This document shows positions 22,601 to 35,390 of a stretch of DNA of 64,000 nt, one piece after another. The notes beneath the pieces were generated by a model that was given only the letters and a program-made list of their open reading frames with translations, did no database searches and was not told the origin of the DNA. Source of the stretch: Daphnia pulex (lineage: Eukaryota; Arthropoda; Branchiopoda; Diplostraca; Daphniidae); NCBI RefSeq assembly GCF_021134715.1, contig NC_060025.1, positions 2,976,001 to 3,040,000 on the forward strand, written 5' to 3'. Numbering within the stretch: the stretch's first letter is position 1; each line of letters begins with the position of its first letter. The translations under genes and the position numbers were made by a program.

Positions 22601-25600
22601 ATACAGACGGACTGATGTGATCGCGATCGATGGTGTTGTTGTAATATCGGAGAGCAGCTTACACAGACCATCAGTCCAGCAAAAAGGACGGACTTGTATA
22701 AAAGTGGGGTGCCGGCCAAAAAAAAGTAAAGAAAGGAAAGTCAGTTGTTGTTGTCGTCGATTTCCCTGGGCCAGCCGCTGTTGTGTGTGTGACAAACTGC
22801 TGGACTCGGCATGACAAATACAATTTCCAATATAGATTGACGACATTTACATTTGATCGTTCATTTAAAATCGTCATCCCCCACCGATCTATATAATGGG
22901 AAGATAATCATTCCGGCGCTCTCTCAGATGGCCAGTTGACGTGTGTGACGGACACAACTTTCGGGATATTATATACATGTCCGTTCCATCACACGCCAAC
23001 CATCCATGAGACATTAAATATAATTCAGCTCCGATAATAATAAAAATAGCCAATCAAATATTGAAAACAGTTGGAAACTTCTTTTTTAAATTTTTATTGG
23101 GCCGTTTTTATTTTTTATTGACCGGGCAGCTGGGCCGGCAGTATACTGAATTACTGACGAACGTTTCATTACAGACACACACAATCAAGCAGCATTTATT
23201 CACGAGTCTTTCAATCAAGGCGGGGCGCCGGCCGTATTTACCATCAACTCTCACGGGACACACACAGTCGAATATCTAAAATTCTAAGATTTCTCTACTA
23301 GTCACGAACCTTTTTTATTTTTATTTTCCCTGATTTGTCATTCAAATCGTGGCTCTCCCACCTGTCAAATTTTTAGGTTTTTCTTTTTTCTCTATACAAG
23401 ACGATCGTTTATCACATCGCAAATATATTCAGCCTCGCCCGCGCTCAATAATAAATAGTTGGCCCGAATAGTTCCCTGTCCGTTTTATGCACAGTCGAGT
23501 GGACGGACGTCATCGACGTTCGACGGGTCCGTCTATAAATTCCCGAATTTTCAATAAATTTGGATGAAAAAAGTTGCGCAACTTTTCGATATGAAATCAA
23601 AAACGAGCGCAGAGGATAGAATGAGCCACTCGCTCTTTCACGGTTGTCTGGCAGCCAAGATTCCTGCCCGTCATCACTACTAGCCCAGCAGCAGACACAC
23701 ACACATTACCATCACCCAAAATGTTGTACATCACATCCAGCAGCGCGGCGGTGGCTGCTGCTGCTGCTGCCGGATCGATAAACCCACCACCCCATACACA
23801 TCACACAGAAAACTGGTCCAGCACAAATCTATTTGGCCCAACTTTGGGATCGTGTATACGCACGCACTAGACGAGGAGAGAGTGATGGGCTCTAGGTGAT
23901 CCTTGGCAGGAGTTGTTGTTGTTGGCCAAGATGATGCGGAATAATAACAAACACCTGGACAACAACAATGCAATCCCCCTCCGACCGGATATAAAGTTGA
24001 GCAGCACTGGTGTAGTAATATAGCCATCGAGCCAACAACATATTATTAGCTAGCAGCACCTGATGAGCTTCCCATCAAACGATCCAGCCATTATCGATCC
24101 ATCTCTCTACTAGGGAAACAAAAAATACCAAAAAAATACAAAAAATGAGCGGGAAATTTGAATTTCAAAATTTTTGGAAGCGGATTACTAACGTCGCTGA
24201 TCACAATAAGACTTTCTGTTTATACTAATAAGCGTGTTAGACTGGCAACTATTGAAACATATTCAAAATATCCCACGACTCCTTATATTTCTTCCCCCCG
24301 GATCGGCCCAATACGGAATGTACAGACTGTGATGCGGATTTCAATCCATTGATTTCCATGAGATTATCATGCTGTGATGTGTGCTGGACATTGTGCAGAT
24401 CGGCTTAAATGGTTCTATACATACCATTACACAACAGCCGGGAGGGTTTTATTGATTCGGTTGTTTTTCTGTTTGTATTCAAGTGTAGAAAGTGGATGCG
24501 ACGATTGTCAATGCGAGATGGATGGAAATCGACGCCCCCGGCTCTTTTTCAGACAGCCATACATACACAGAGAGAGACTGAAGTGAAACGTGTCCGGAAT
24601 GGATCTCCATAGCTCAGCCGCTGCTGGGAAATGCGCGCACACATAAATAAAATAAAATAAAAAAAAAGTTTTATTTTTACCAATTTTTATTTGATTTGAT
24701 GGATTACATTTCTCTCCTCTCGCTCTCAATAATAATTCCGGATTGTGAGTTGTTGTGTTGTGCTTCCGCACCCGCATTCTCACACTGGAACTTTTCTATT
24801 GAAAAGAAATCCCTCCGCCGGCTGCTGGATAAATGTTTTGTTTATTTGATATCATCAATTGAACGTCGAGCGTCTCTATTAATGGCCAACAATGAATCCA
24901 CGTTTGTTGTTTTATTTTTTATTTATTTGTAGTTTTTTCCCTTCTCTCCCTGGCAACGCCGGGCAGCTTCCATTAAGCTTCCGCACACACACTCTATAAA
25001 TGTCTGTGTGTGTGTGTGTATATAGGCCTTATATCTTTTTCTGTTCCGTCTTGATCATCATTTGTTTTTGTTGTTGTTTTTTTTTCGTCTGGGTTTTCTT
25101 CATTTGATTTGATTACACTCTTATGCAGTTCCCCCGACGATTGATTCAATTTACTCCGCTCTGTTGGGTCTTCCCTCCCTTCTCTTCCGCCCTGGATGCT
25201 GATTATGATTCTCCACTTCCCTTCCTTTTGTTTCCCCCCCCCCTTCCGTATACTACTACTACTACTATAATATCCAGCAGCAGCGCACAAAAGAAAAAGA
25301 GCCGAGATCTTTTTTATTTTTTCGATAACTATTCCGGCGCCCATGTCATATATATAATAGACGCGTCGAAAAGATATATCAATATATAATATCGAAACAA
25401 TATTGTTTCGGTGTCCGTATCGCCATCTCATCCAGTTGTATATAGGATATTCGAGATATTTTTATGCTGGCCCTGCTGGATATAGATATATATATATTCT
25501 AATGCCCAGCTCAAGCGCCCGTGTCTCGATTGACATTTAATGGAGTTGTCATCTATCGATCCTGCTGTGCCCAGCAGTTGGGTCTCTCTCTCCCAATTGT

Positions 25601-27069
25601 CTATTACACATCCAGCACACAACGTATAACAGGCTAGTAGGTACACACAGCACGGGCAGTCCGTCGTGTAATAGTCGACTGGATATTGTGTCCTTCCGGC
25701 CAAATGGAGAGAGTATACGATCCGTGTAGTTGCAATTACAAAGGCATCGCATGATATGTCAAACGGATAGTCCAACTAGATAATGCGACACAACCCATCC
25801 GCCCGGCAGCAATTGCCCAGACACACACAACCAATTTGTCTGTGACAACTCGACTTTAACCCCCCCCACTCAACTATATCCAGCCGCTGGATGTTATACG
25901 CGGAAGAATAAACTTGTTTTGACTTTTTGGATTATGATACGGAGCTCGCAAGGAAATAAATAAGCGCTTCCGGGAATATATCCAGCAGCTCAATCTGGTT
26001 TCAATCGCAAACTGCGCCCGTCGTAGACGGGCCACAACAGCAGCAGCCAACTGCTGGATATAATATAAAAGAAGAGAAGTTTGCCAGCCATCCGCGCTGC
26101 GGATTCGTTTACATGTAAACATATTACGCTGCTGTATAGATCCATCCAGCGCAGTGCAACTGCGGATCAACTTTGGATTCCTCTGCTGTACATGCACCAA
26201 CATTTGGTTTTGATTTGCCCGTCTTGCGTATACTATAGACTTGTATTTTGTTTTCTTTTTCCTTCCGGCAAAAACATCCAGACCCCCGCCGGCGGATATA
26301 ATTCCGGAATTCCGCCGGCGATGAAATAACGAACCCCTCCTGCAAACGCGTAAGCAATTTCTTGTGTTGTACAACTTTTAATGATTCTGCTGCCGGATTA
26401 AATTTTTTTGTTTCCATCATCTGGTGCGCCGGAATAATACGAAGAAATGCCATCGGCCCAATTTTTCCTACTAAAAAACAATTCATTTGAAAAATGTTTT
26501 TTCTATTCCCCCGCATTCTAATCATCGAGATAACTCAGACACAATTAATTCAATCGACATAGATCAGCCAAATTCTTCCGCCTACTCAAATTAAGAAAAG
26601 GAAAGATCTGCTGCTGGAATTTCTTTCTTTTTTTTAATAATCAAATGATTATATGGAAAAAAATAAATGTCCAATTAATGAGCTGCTAATTAGACAGTTG
26701 GAGTGTTTCATTTCCCCCAAGGGTGCGGGGTGGATGGGGGGCAATTAGCTAAACACGAAAAGACTTGGTCAATATTACAAGACAGACTCTCTGGCATTCT
26801 TGTAGCTGCTGGGCTATTAAAAAACCGATTAAAAATATGGTTGAAAATGATTAAAAAATATCTTCGTTTTAATAATTATATTTATTAATCAGCATTTTAT
26901 TTATTATTTTTTTAAATTATTTTGTTAAATACATCCATAAATACTTTTTTTTTGGAAGATCAAAAAATTAACTCGGGTTAGACGATCATTTGATATTTAC
27001 AAAATCAAAACTTAAAAATTTAACCAAAAATTGATTAAATTTGAATTCATTTCATTTGAATTTTTTAAT
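19653..27069. other. long intergenic spacer between cuticle cluster and K2P genes
   Basis: About 7.4 kb without a supported gene. It contains G or C homopolymers (21282, 21546, 21745, 25239), simple repeats (CT at 21350, GT at 25005, ACT at 25250), many CCAGCA/TGCTGG motifs, and a GC-rich nested palindrome at 26287-26320. The part nearest 27069 is the 3' flank of the first K2P gene, with minus-strand AATAAA copies near 26897. Confidence 0.5.
26287..26320. repeat. nested GC-rich palindrome
   Basis: Arms CGCCGGCGGA (26287-26296) and TCCGCCGGCG (26311-26320) are perfect reverse complements; the 14-base spacer itself contains the perfect palindrome ATTCCGGAAT (26301-26310). Confidence 0.8.
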
Positions 27070-29228
27070 TCAAGAGAATTGACGAGTGGGCGACGGGTGA
27101 TAGCAGTTGGCGGTGGTGGTGGCCGACCTGGTGGGAGTCCTTGCGGCGTCGGCTGGGCCGATGCTGGCCGATCGGGTTTGGCTGATGTTGTCCATCAGGA
27201 CGGTGAAGGACGACGACAGGAGGGTCGTGCCCAGCAGGATGAGACAGGCGACGATGATGAGCGAAATTTGAGAGCCGACGCCCTGCGGGTGACTGCGCGA
27301 GCCGGATGGGTCTTCCGGGCCGTCCCCAGGGCTGGCTTCGGCGCTCATGCCGGGCAATAAATTACCGGCAAAGCCTAGCGTCATCAGCAGGTTGATGGTC
27401 AAGTGGAGACTGCCGGAGAAGCCCAGCTGCGGCTCGAAGAGGACCAGCAGGAAGCTGGCCAGGCCGACGAAGATGGCCAGCAGTCCGGCGCAGACCAGCA
27501 GAGGCACTTGAGTCGTGTCGGGCGAGGCTGAGCAGCAGGCGGACGGCGAGGAGGCCAGCAAGCTCCTTCTGCGCCCGCCCGCCATAGCCGCATCGTCTTT
27601 GAACGGCTGCCCGGCACCGGCCGTCGATCCGCTTTCCTGCTGGCCACCGGCGTGCCCGTTGCTGCCGGCCCCGCGGAACGACATGGGCTGCAGGGCCAGC
27701 GTGACGTCACTGTATTGTCGATAGGCACCGAGTCTTCGCCGACCGCCTGGCCGGCCACTGCCCGTCTGGTTCTCCTCGTCGTCCTCGTCGTCGCCGGAAA
27801 TGACGGCCATGTTGTCGTTGCAGCAGCAGCAACACGACAAAGTCATCCGGTTGATGATCCTGGCCAGCCGCTCGCCCACCACCGACAAGTAGAGCAGAAA
27901 GAGCGGAATGCCCAGCAAGGAGTAGGCCGTCGTCAAACTTTTGGCCAACAAAGTCGTCGGCGTGTAAAATCCATACCCTGGAAAATTGAAAATCAAAATT
28001 CAAAAATTCAAATTTAGCGCCAAAAAATAAAATCAATCAAATCGCGGGGATTTTAATTATTGAAAGTAGACGGGCCGGAAACTTGTTTGCCTTATTTTGA
28101 ATTAACGTCAACTCTCATTAACTCGAGTCGAGGATTGTCGGATTCTCCTTTGATTTGATCCCAGTCAAAGGGGAAAAAACCAAACGGGCAAACAACAAAA
28201 AGCTCTTAGCTCTTGTATTACCCAAAGGCAAACGGCTGCTGGCCCAGCTGACTGGATCGACACACTTTTTATACACAGCCGGTCCCAATATATGTGTTTT
28301 TCAGCAACTAGGGGGGGATGGCGACTATTTTTTGGCTGGAAAAAAACAACAAAAATTTTTGCGTCGGGGATTATTAACGTCGTTGTACGTAGGTGGCCCG
28401 TCCCCGGTGGCCCAGCCCAAAACAAAAAAAATAAAACAAATCCACTCTGCTGGTCTACATACACATTCCAGAGCGGAATATCCTGCCCGTTTGGGGATTA
28501 ACATTGACGCCAATGCGGACCTGCCCAGCAGCTCCGAAAAAATAAACCGCCGATCGATTAAATAAATGGCCGGCCTTACCGATGGTGGTGATGAGCGTGA
28601 GAGCGTAGAGGAGCGACATGGGGAAGGTCCAGGTCTGTCGGAAGGAGTAGCGATCCTCGAGCATCATCTGGCGCAGGGTGCGGACGATCTGGTCCTGGTA
28701 GTGGCGCATCTCCACCCGGGCCAAATGGGTCCAGTTGTCCCTGTACAGAATGTTGAGATCCTCCGTGATGGACCACAGACGGTCCACCGTGGCCAGCGTC
28801 TTCTCCAGGAGCCGACCGTCAGGATCGGCGTAGTGCAACTGCTCCTGCTGATGGTGCGGATGGTGCGGATGGACGGCCATCGCCCGCCCAGCCGCCTGCT
28901 GCGGCTGCGGCTGCTGCTGACCGGCTGATTTCGGGTTGGGGTGGACGTCCTGATTGCCCAGGATCATGAACATGACGGCCCCAATGATCAGGTAGGCCAG
29001 CAAGAGGATGGACACGCCCACGGCCGACGTCAGCCAAGTGCAGCCGGCCGTCCAGCATCGAGTGCAGCAACTGCATCGCTGAGCGGAGGAGGACGCTCGA
29101 CTGCCCGTCGCCCGCCCAGCATCTTCCGCCAGCGCGTTCCATTGTTGATTGTGATGATTGAGGCCGGCGGCGGCGCCCGTGGACGGCCCGCCGCCGCAAG
29201 TCGCGTCGATCTCGAAATCGGAGCTCAT
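27070..29228 (-). CDS. two-pore-domain potassium channel-like protein with degenerate second filter, 518 aa
   Basis: K2P channel subunit of the plasma membrane; such subunits dimerise so that two P1 and two P2 loops form one potassium pore. Exons are 29228-28580 and 27977-27070, joined inside the first filter (ATC G / GG TAT GGA). Visible order: cytosolic N-terminus with a Cys cluster (51-63), M1 66-90, extracellular cap with His/Gln-rich part and glycosylation sequon NWT (165-167), P1 loop about 202-224 with TTIGYG, M2 232-251, a loop with five consecutive Cys (265-269) and acidic/Arg-rich parts, M3 374-397, P2 about 403-426, M4 454-478, short tail. P2 reads TLGFAGN instead of the usual T-x-G-F-G-D, so the filter's second glycine and the following Asp are missing. 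It lies in tandem with the K2P gene at 35391-39315. K2P family membership is strong; conduction is doubtful. Related to arthropod TWIK-like channels by overall pattern. Confidence 0.9.
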
Positions 29229-29648
29229 TTCTGGCCGCCAATCATCTGCCCAGCATCTTCCTATAACATCAAATCAAATAAAATTTCAATTTCAATTTCC
29301 AAAAATAGACTGGGAATAATCAAATGAAATCGATCCTGGCCGTCGAATGAATTTCTATTTGCGCCTGGTAAATTGAAACGGACATGAGAATGTGCTGGGC
29401 AAAAAAAAAATAAATAAATACTCGAAATAAATAAAAAAGGTGGCCGTCAGTTGCATCAACTTGTCAATTCAAGACTCTTGTGTCCGTCTCTCATCCGCAT
29501 CCCGCGCTCAACCTCGCCCGGCAATCATTGAAATGGAATGGGGAACTTTATTTCTTCTTCTTTCCTGCCCAGCAGCAGCAGCAGGGGAGAGACTTTATAT
29601 ATAGCAATACCTACCCCAAGTGGGTCTAACCCAATTACCCAAAGTGAC

Positions 29649-29673
29649 GTTGTTGTTGTTGTTGTTGTTGTTG
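29649..29673. repeat. (GTT)n microsatellite
   Basis: About eight GTT units in non-coding DNA upstream of the first K2P gene. Confidence 0.9.
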
Positions 29674-31299
29674 GGACTCCGATTTCCACCCATTTCTACG
29701 GATAACACGCAGCAGACGGAACAGCCGTATTATCATCCGGGCAACCGACTCAAAATCTTCCCCCCCCCCCTTCTTCTTCTTCTTCTTTTCTGGCCAGCAA
29801 AGTAGAAAAGTAACGAGGGCCGGGCCAAAAAAAGGAAATTCACGGCTGCTGCACGCGACAGTTTCGACGGCCTCAGCAGCGCATCAGCACGGCCATCGAT
29901 TTTCCTTTCGGGAGAGAGAGAAAATGGGCGTCGACTATCTGCTGACTACGACCGGAAATAATAAAAAAGAAAATGGCAAATGAACCGGAAAATAAAAATA
30001 TTTTCAAGCCCGGGAATTTTGAAAAAATAAAAATTCCTGGGGGGTTTTGATATCAAAACCTTGACATTTATTAATACAAAAAAAAAAAAAAACCCGGAGG
30101 GGCTGTCATGGCAGCCAGAGTAAAAGTAGGAGGAGCCACACCAATCATTGTAGATTGAACGTGCTGATGTCCTGGTTGGTATTATAATAGTGCACAATGA
30201 AGCTCTTGATTATTATATCTATCCAAAATACGATCCAGCACACAGCAGACTGCTGGTCATTAATCCTCTCTTCAAATAATCCAAATCTATATAACAAAAG
30301 ATTCTAAATATATGTATTGAAGAAATCAAATTATTATCGAGATCCTGTTATTCGTTCGTTAGCCATTTGTCTTTCTCCAACCCCCCCAACAAAATCTTTG
30401 TTCGTGATTGATACGGAATTGTTAGCTAGCCGAGTGGAGAGATGATGGATGGTGGTGCTGGTGCTGGGCTTGTCCGCCCTCCCCATTTTTATGGTTATTA
30501 CCACCACAGCAGTTGCGGCTAAACTGCTGTATATATATATCTATAGTATATATATATTCTTTTATATTATATAATATATTATAATAATATCCATGTTATT
30601 AGATGCTGTGATGGGATATAGTCGAGCGTGACTTCTTCCGTTCCTCTTCTTCACGTGTTTAACGACCCGATGTTGATGCTCTCAATCATTTCGCGTCCGG
30701 GCCGTTGTGGATAGATATATATATGCGCCAGCCGGACTTGCCCAACCAACTTCAGCGTGATCTTTTATATTTGGCATTTACCCCGGACTGGTTAGCTGGC
30801 TGCTGCTTGGCTGCAGTGGTCGGATAACAGTAAATTTCCATTGCATCCGGCGTGTGTCTGTGTGTGTGTGCTATCTCTTTCTCTCTAGCTGGGCATTATA
30901 ATCGGCAATAATAAGGGCCGGCCAACCAAGAGAGAGAAGAGATATATATGTATTTATCTTTGCGCCCCTCCGGCCATTTATCGCTTGAACATATTTCCGG
31001 GGGTTTTTCTTTTTATTTCTTATTGTAAAAGAAGTGGGGTCATCATCTATAATAATATACCACAATCTCGATTATTATAGAGACCTCTAATCATGATGTG
31101 TAATAGCAGTTCGATTATAAAAAAAGATAATTGCAAGTTTGACCGCCAGGAGAATTAGCAGCCGACGCCAGAGAATGACAGGTGTAAATAATGTCGATAT
31201 TTCTCTTATTCGTTTTCTTGTCAAACTATTTTTTCTTTTGCGCCAATAAAAGTACTAGTCATAAATTACGTTAACGTCGTACTGTACGCCTTTGTCAAA

Positions 31300-31365
31300 A
31301 GACTTTTACTGGTAGACCGGGGAACCACGTGGGCCGCCATTGCAGTGAGTATGCAGTAAAAGTCT
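31300..31365. repeat. 12-base inverted repeat flanking 42 bases
   Basis: AGACTTTTACTG (31300-31311) and CAGTAAAAGTCT (31354-31365) are perfect reverse complements. The GC-richer spacer includes CCGGGGAACCACGTGGGCC. No flanking direct repeat is obvious. Confidence 0.75.
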
Positions 31366-34300
31366 AACCTTTCTTGTTCTTTTTGCTTTCGCTGTTTGGA
31401 CAGCCAACTTTTTCTAGACTAAAGTTTCCTCCAGACTCTCTCTGGCTGGAATATGTACTGCACAAGTTTGAGTTTAACGTGATTTATCCCAGACCCTAAA
31501 TAACAGCAGTTTAGATAATGTGGTGTTCCATGTATTCCAGATTCTTGATGGCAAATGTATCGGAAACATCTCTCTCCCAGGCCTCTGCACTTGACATGAC
31601 CCGGTCCTGTGGGCTCGACACCAGCCCAAGAAAAGATCTGAACACAATTCAATAACGCCACCAGACAATTTTTTCGGTTCCTGCCTCCCCCTTGCATGGT
31701 GGATTTATTACAGCCATTATCGTTCATGCAATCACCGAAGAATGGGGAGCCTGGAATTCCCCCCCAAAAAATGTGTTGGAGAATGTACACCAGGCCTGGT
31801 TACTCGCTCCCACAACCAACAAGATGTGAAGATTTATCACACAATCCCGACCGCAGCCGCAGCCAGCCAGCAGCCAGCATCAGGCAAATAATCAATAACG
31901 TTTATAACAACTCGCTGATTGGCTGATTTTCTTTTTCCCACCCTTTTTCTTCTTTTTCTATCTTGATCCTTTTCAATTGGAAAGGGTAAGGGGTTGGGGG
32001 GGGGGGACTATAGGAGGGAAATGTTAGACGCCGACTGTTTGAAATCAAATAGCGTAGAGCAGAGAGAGAGAGCAGCTCGAAGGAAGAAGAAGAAGAAGAA
32101 TCGGAAGAGAAAGAGAGATGAGAGCTAAAGGGCGGAAGTAGCAGATGTTTGCCAAGAAAACGGGGTGGGACTTTCTCTCGTAGCAAACCGGGGAAAAAAA
32201 AGAGAAAAATCAAATCCTCCCGACAGAGAAGGAAACTGCCAACATGTTCTATATTTACTAACAATACAGACACAAAAAAACGTTTGGGAGGATAGTAAAG
32301 AAAAGACAATTTTTTGAAATAAATCAATAATATCAACCCCCCCCGGTGGCGTATCCGTCGCACCAAAAGCTCCCAAAAAACCGGAACTTGATGGCATGTA
32401 CTACTAGTAGAGATCTAGGCGAGATTACTCACAGCTAATGAATTGACGTCAGCTCTTCCAAGATTCCCGTCGTCCATTTCCCGTCGATGTATTATATAGA
32501 CGGACAAAACACAAAAGCAGACGTGTGGCAATGTATAGATAGATGTCTAGAAAATGGGCCGTTTTCCTCTTCCAAGTCGCTGGGCATTTTTCTCTCTCTC
32601 TATTTTGCCATGGCTTCTTCTTCTTATTCTTCGTCTGCTATATTATCTGAATAAATATATTCCTTCTATGTATATTTATATAGTAGTAGTAGGGCTCTCT
32701 CTAGCTCTCTCTTTCTCTCTGCCCAGCTGTTGTTTGGTTTCCATCAACATATTCCCAGTCGGCTGGCAGTCGGTCGGCGGAGTTGCTGGAGAGATCTGAG
32801 GACGCCAATTGTCAGGCCCAGGTCACTATTGTTCGATTGTTATTTAACAGTGCAGAGAGAGAGAGAGAAACTGGCCATTGTAGTACAAAAGATATATATC
32901 CCCATGGATATATATATATAGTATGCACAGGCCGGAAATCGATATTTTATTTATATATATTTAGACATGTATGTTGAAAGCCCGGTTCCTTTTTTATTTC
33001 TGCCAGAGAGATTTATAGATTCGATAAAATATGGACAAAAATAAATTAAATCGAACCTGACAGAAATATTGAGAGATGCCGGGCAAAATAAAAAAAAAAA
33101 TAAAAATTGACGGCCCAGTTATATTATTTTATATATTTGAAAGAAAAAGAAACTTTTCTGTCCATCTTTTTTCCGTTTCTTTTGATGTTTTGATAAAAAC
33201 TTTTTTTCCCTGCGTCGCTATGTTTATAATGTCATTTTATTTATTTTTTCCTTTTTATTTTTTTAATAAAAATCTGGCAAGAGATAAAGTTGATCAAGAT
33301 TGACTTTTGCAGCTCCTTCATCTTCTTCTTCTTTTTTTTTTTTGATTTGGCGATTAGATTTGCGCTGGAAAAAGAAGAAAACTGCAAAACTCTCTTCGGG
33401 ATCAAGTCAACAGCGATAAGAGAGAGGTGTGTGTATATGGATGGGTGGGCGGGAGCGAGTCCCGCCGGGATTGGTCGGCTTTTTTATTTTTATTTTTTTT
33501 AGATTTTCTTGTAATGCCAAAAAATAAAGAGACGAGAGAGAGAGAGAAAACCACTCGCTATGTGCGGTTGTGAGTGTGTAGTAGACGTTATTTATATATT
33601 GCGGTGGCTGTGCTGTTGGCAGTCACGCGTTCTCTCGGATTACCAGTCTGCCATCATCAATCGTTTGATAGCATCAAAACAGCCCATAGTGTATAGCTAG
33701 AATAGTGTACACTAGATTATATGTGTTGTGTAGCTGCTGCTGTTGCTGCTCTGTTGTATACTATATATAATATCGCCGATCCATTAGACTTAAATAGACT
33801 TCGCTATAGCTGCCGACTGACTATTCATTCTGACCAATCATAACAGCACCGGGGGGGGGGGAGGTGGTCGGGATATGTAGTACGTACACCACGTCACATC
33901 TCAATTGTTGGTTGCTCGTGTTCGTACCTCATCTAATAAAGGGAGAAACCCGATGGCCACCAGAGAATTAACAGGGTGGTACCGCTGGTGGTGGTGGGGG
34001 GTGTCCTGTTTGGTTGTTGATTGGATTTATTAGGGCCGTCCGTATAGAACATAGGCCGCAAACTTAATTAGGTCTCACCACTCGTATTGAAATGTTTTTT
34101 CATTTATTTATTTATTTGATTATTTTTTAAAAATTATCGATCGAAGAATTCGGCCAACTGTTTATTGGACGGAAGGGTGGGAAATTTCCGTTTCGATTCC
34201 CGTTTGATATCGGCCAAAGCTTCTTTTGCCCAGTTTTTCTATTTATAGAAATAAGATATATAGAGAGAGAGAGACGGGCAGGAGAAAGCCCTACATGTGT

Positions 34301-35390
34301 CTATGGATTTTTATAAGCCCGTCGAAAAAATGTGACAAAAGTTTCGAGTCTCTTGTTTCGTCGTTGTTTTCAGCCTTGCCGGGCATCCCTTCGATTGGCC
34401 GTCGGTTGGCGCAGCTTAGAAATGTGTCGGGACAACCGACGACATTTAGACACGAGTATATAAGAATAAGAAGGGGGGGGGGGAGATAAAAAAAGTGTCC
34501 AACCCGAGGTTATTTCGATAATAGCATTATTATTTTCATGTTAAACAAATCACATTACCCGGCAGCCAATGACCCCTGTCTTCTTTTAATCAGATAATTT
34601 TTTTGAGTCTTTTTTTTTCAAACCAAATAACGGCGCCAAATTTGAAAATTTGAAAATTTTTTACCTTTTTTAACTAAAATAGTTTTCAGACGTTGATAAT
34701 CCGGCCGGAATTCCGATTAACTGCCTCTTATTTCAATGGATATCCACAGTTAACTTTTCCCTTTTTTAAATTCAAATTGGCTGAAATTTTTCCTGCACAC
34801 ACAGTAGTCAAATGACGCCAACACAAATTTTTCCAAAGGCTTCTTCTATCCTTAATATTTCCGGTTCAATTCGAAATAAAAATGTCCGTCCACACTTTTT
34901 TTTCACGGTCGGTAAAATAAATTTCTCCCGAATGCCACACGCTATAAAACACCCAGCAACTTTAACGACAAACTAAAAATCCCAGTCCCCTCTATAATAA
35001 TAATCACTTCAAGTTGAATAGACACACACACACACCCGCAGAGTCTACCGTCTTTGATGGCGACCAGATCGCTACTGTCTGTCTCACCACGGCCGATGGC
35101 GGGTTGTTCCTAGCCGTTGGACCCGGGTGCTGCGCCCCTCGATCCCGCGTTTGCGCCCAAGGATCGTTACAATTTAAAAAAAATGAAAATGAATTTAAAA
35201 ATCGTAAAAGTGGCCGGTGGGGTTGTTGATTGTGTGTAATAGAACATTTAAACATTTTTTAAACAATTCAACAAAAAATTAATTAAAGAAAAAAAAAAAA
35301 AAATTTTTTTTTAACAAAATTTTTCTTTTTTTGAAAATTGAAAATTTTGTAAAATTTTTTTAAAGGGACGGTGGTGGTGGTTGGTTGGTT

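Larger units (their letters stand above)
29229..35390. other. spacer between the two K2P genes
   Basis: About 6.2 kb. The part next to 29228 should contain the promoter and leader of the first K2P gene. No gene is firmly supported; an open frame of 124 codons with nine cysteines lies on the minus strand at 31419-31790 (see findings). Simple repeats: GTT at 29649, A-run at 30077, TATATA at 30530-30590, GA at 33530, G-runs at 33850 and 34472. The end near 35300-35390 is the A/T-rich 3' flank of the second K2P gene. Confidence 0.5.

Noticed and set aside
30077-30092. Run of A residues that might be a retroposon tail
   Set aside because: No upstream element, target-site duplication or coding remnant was visible.
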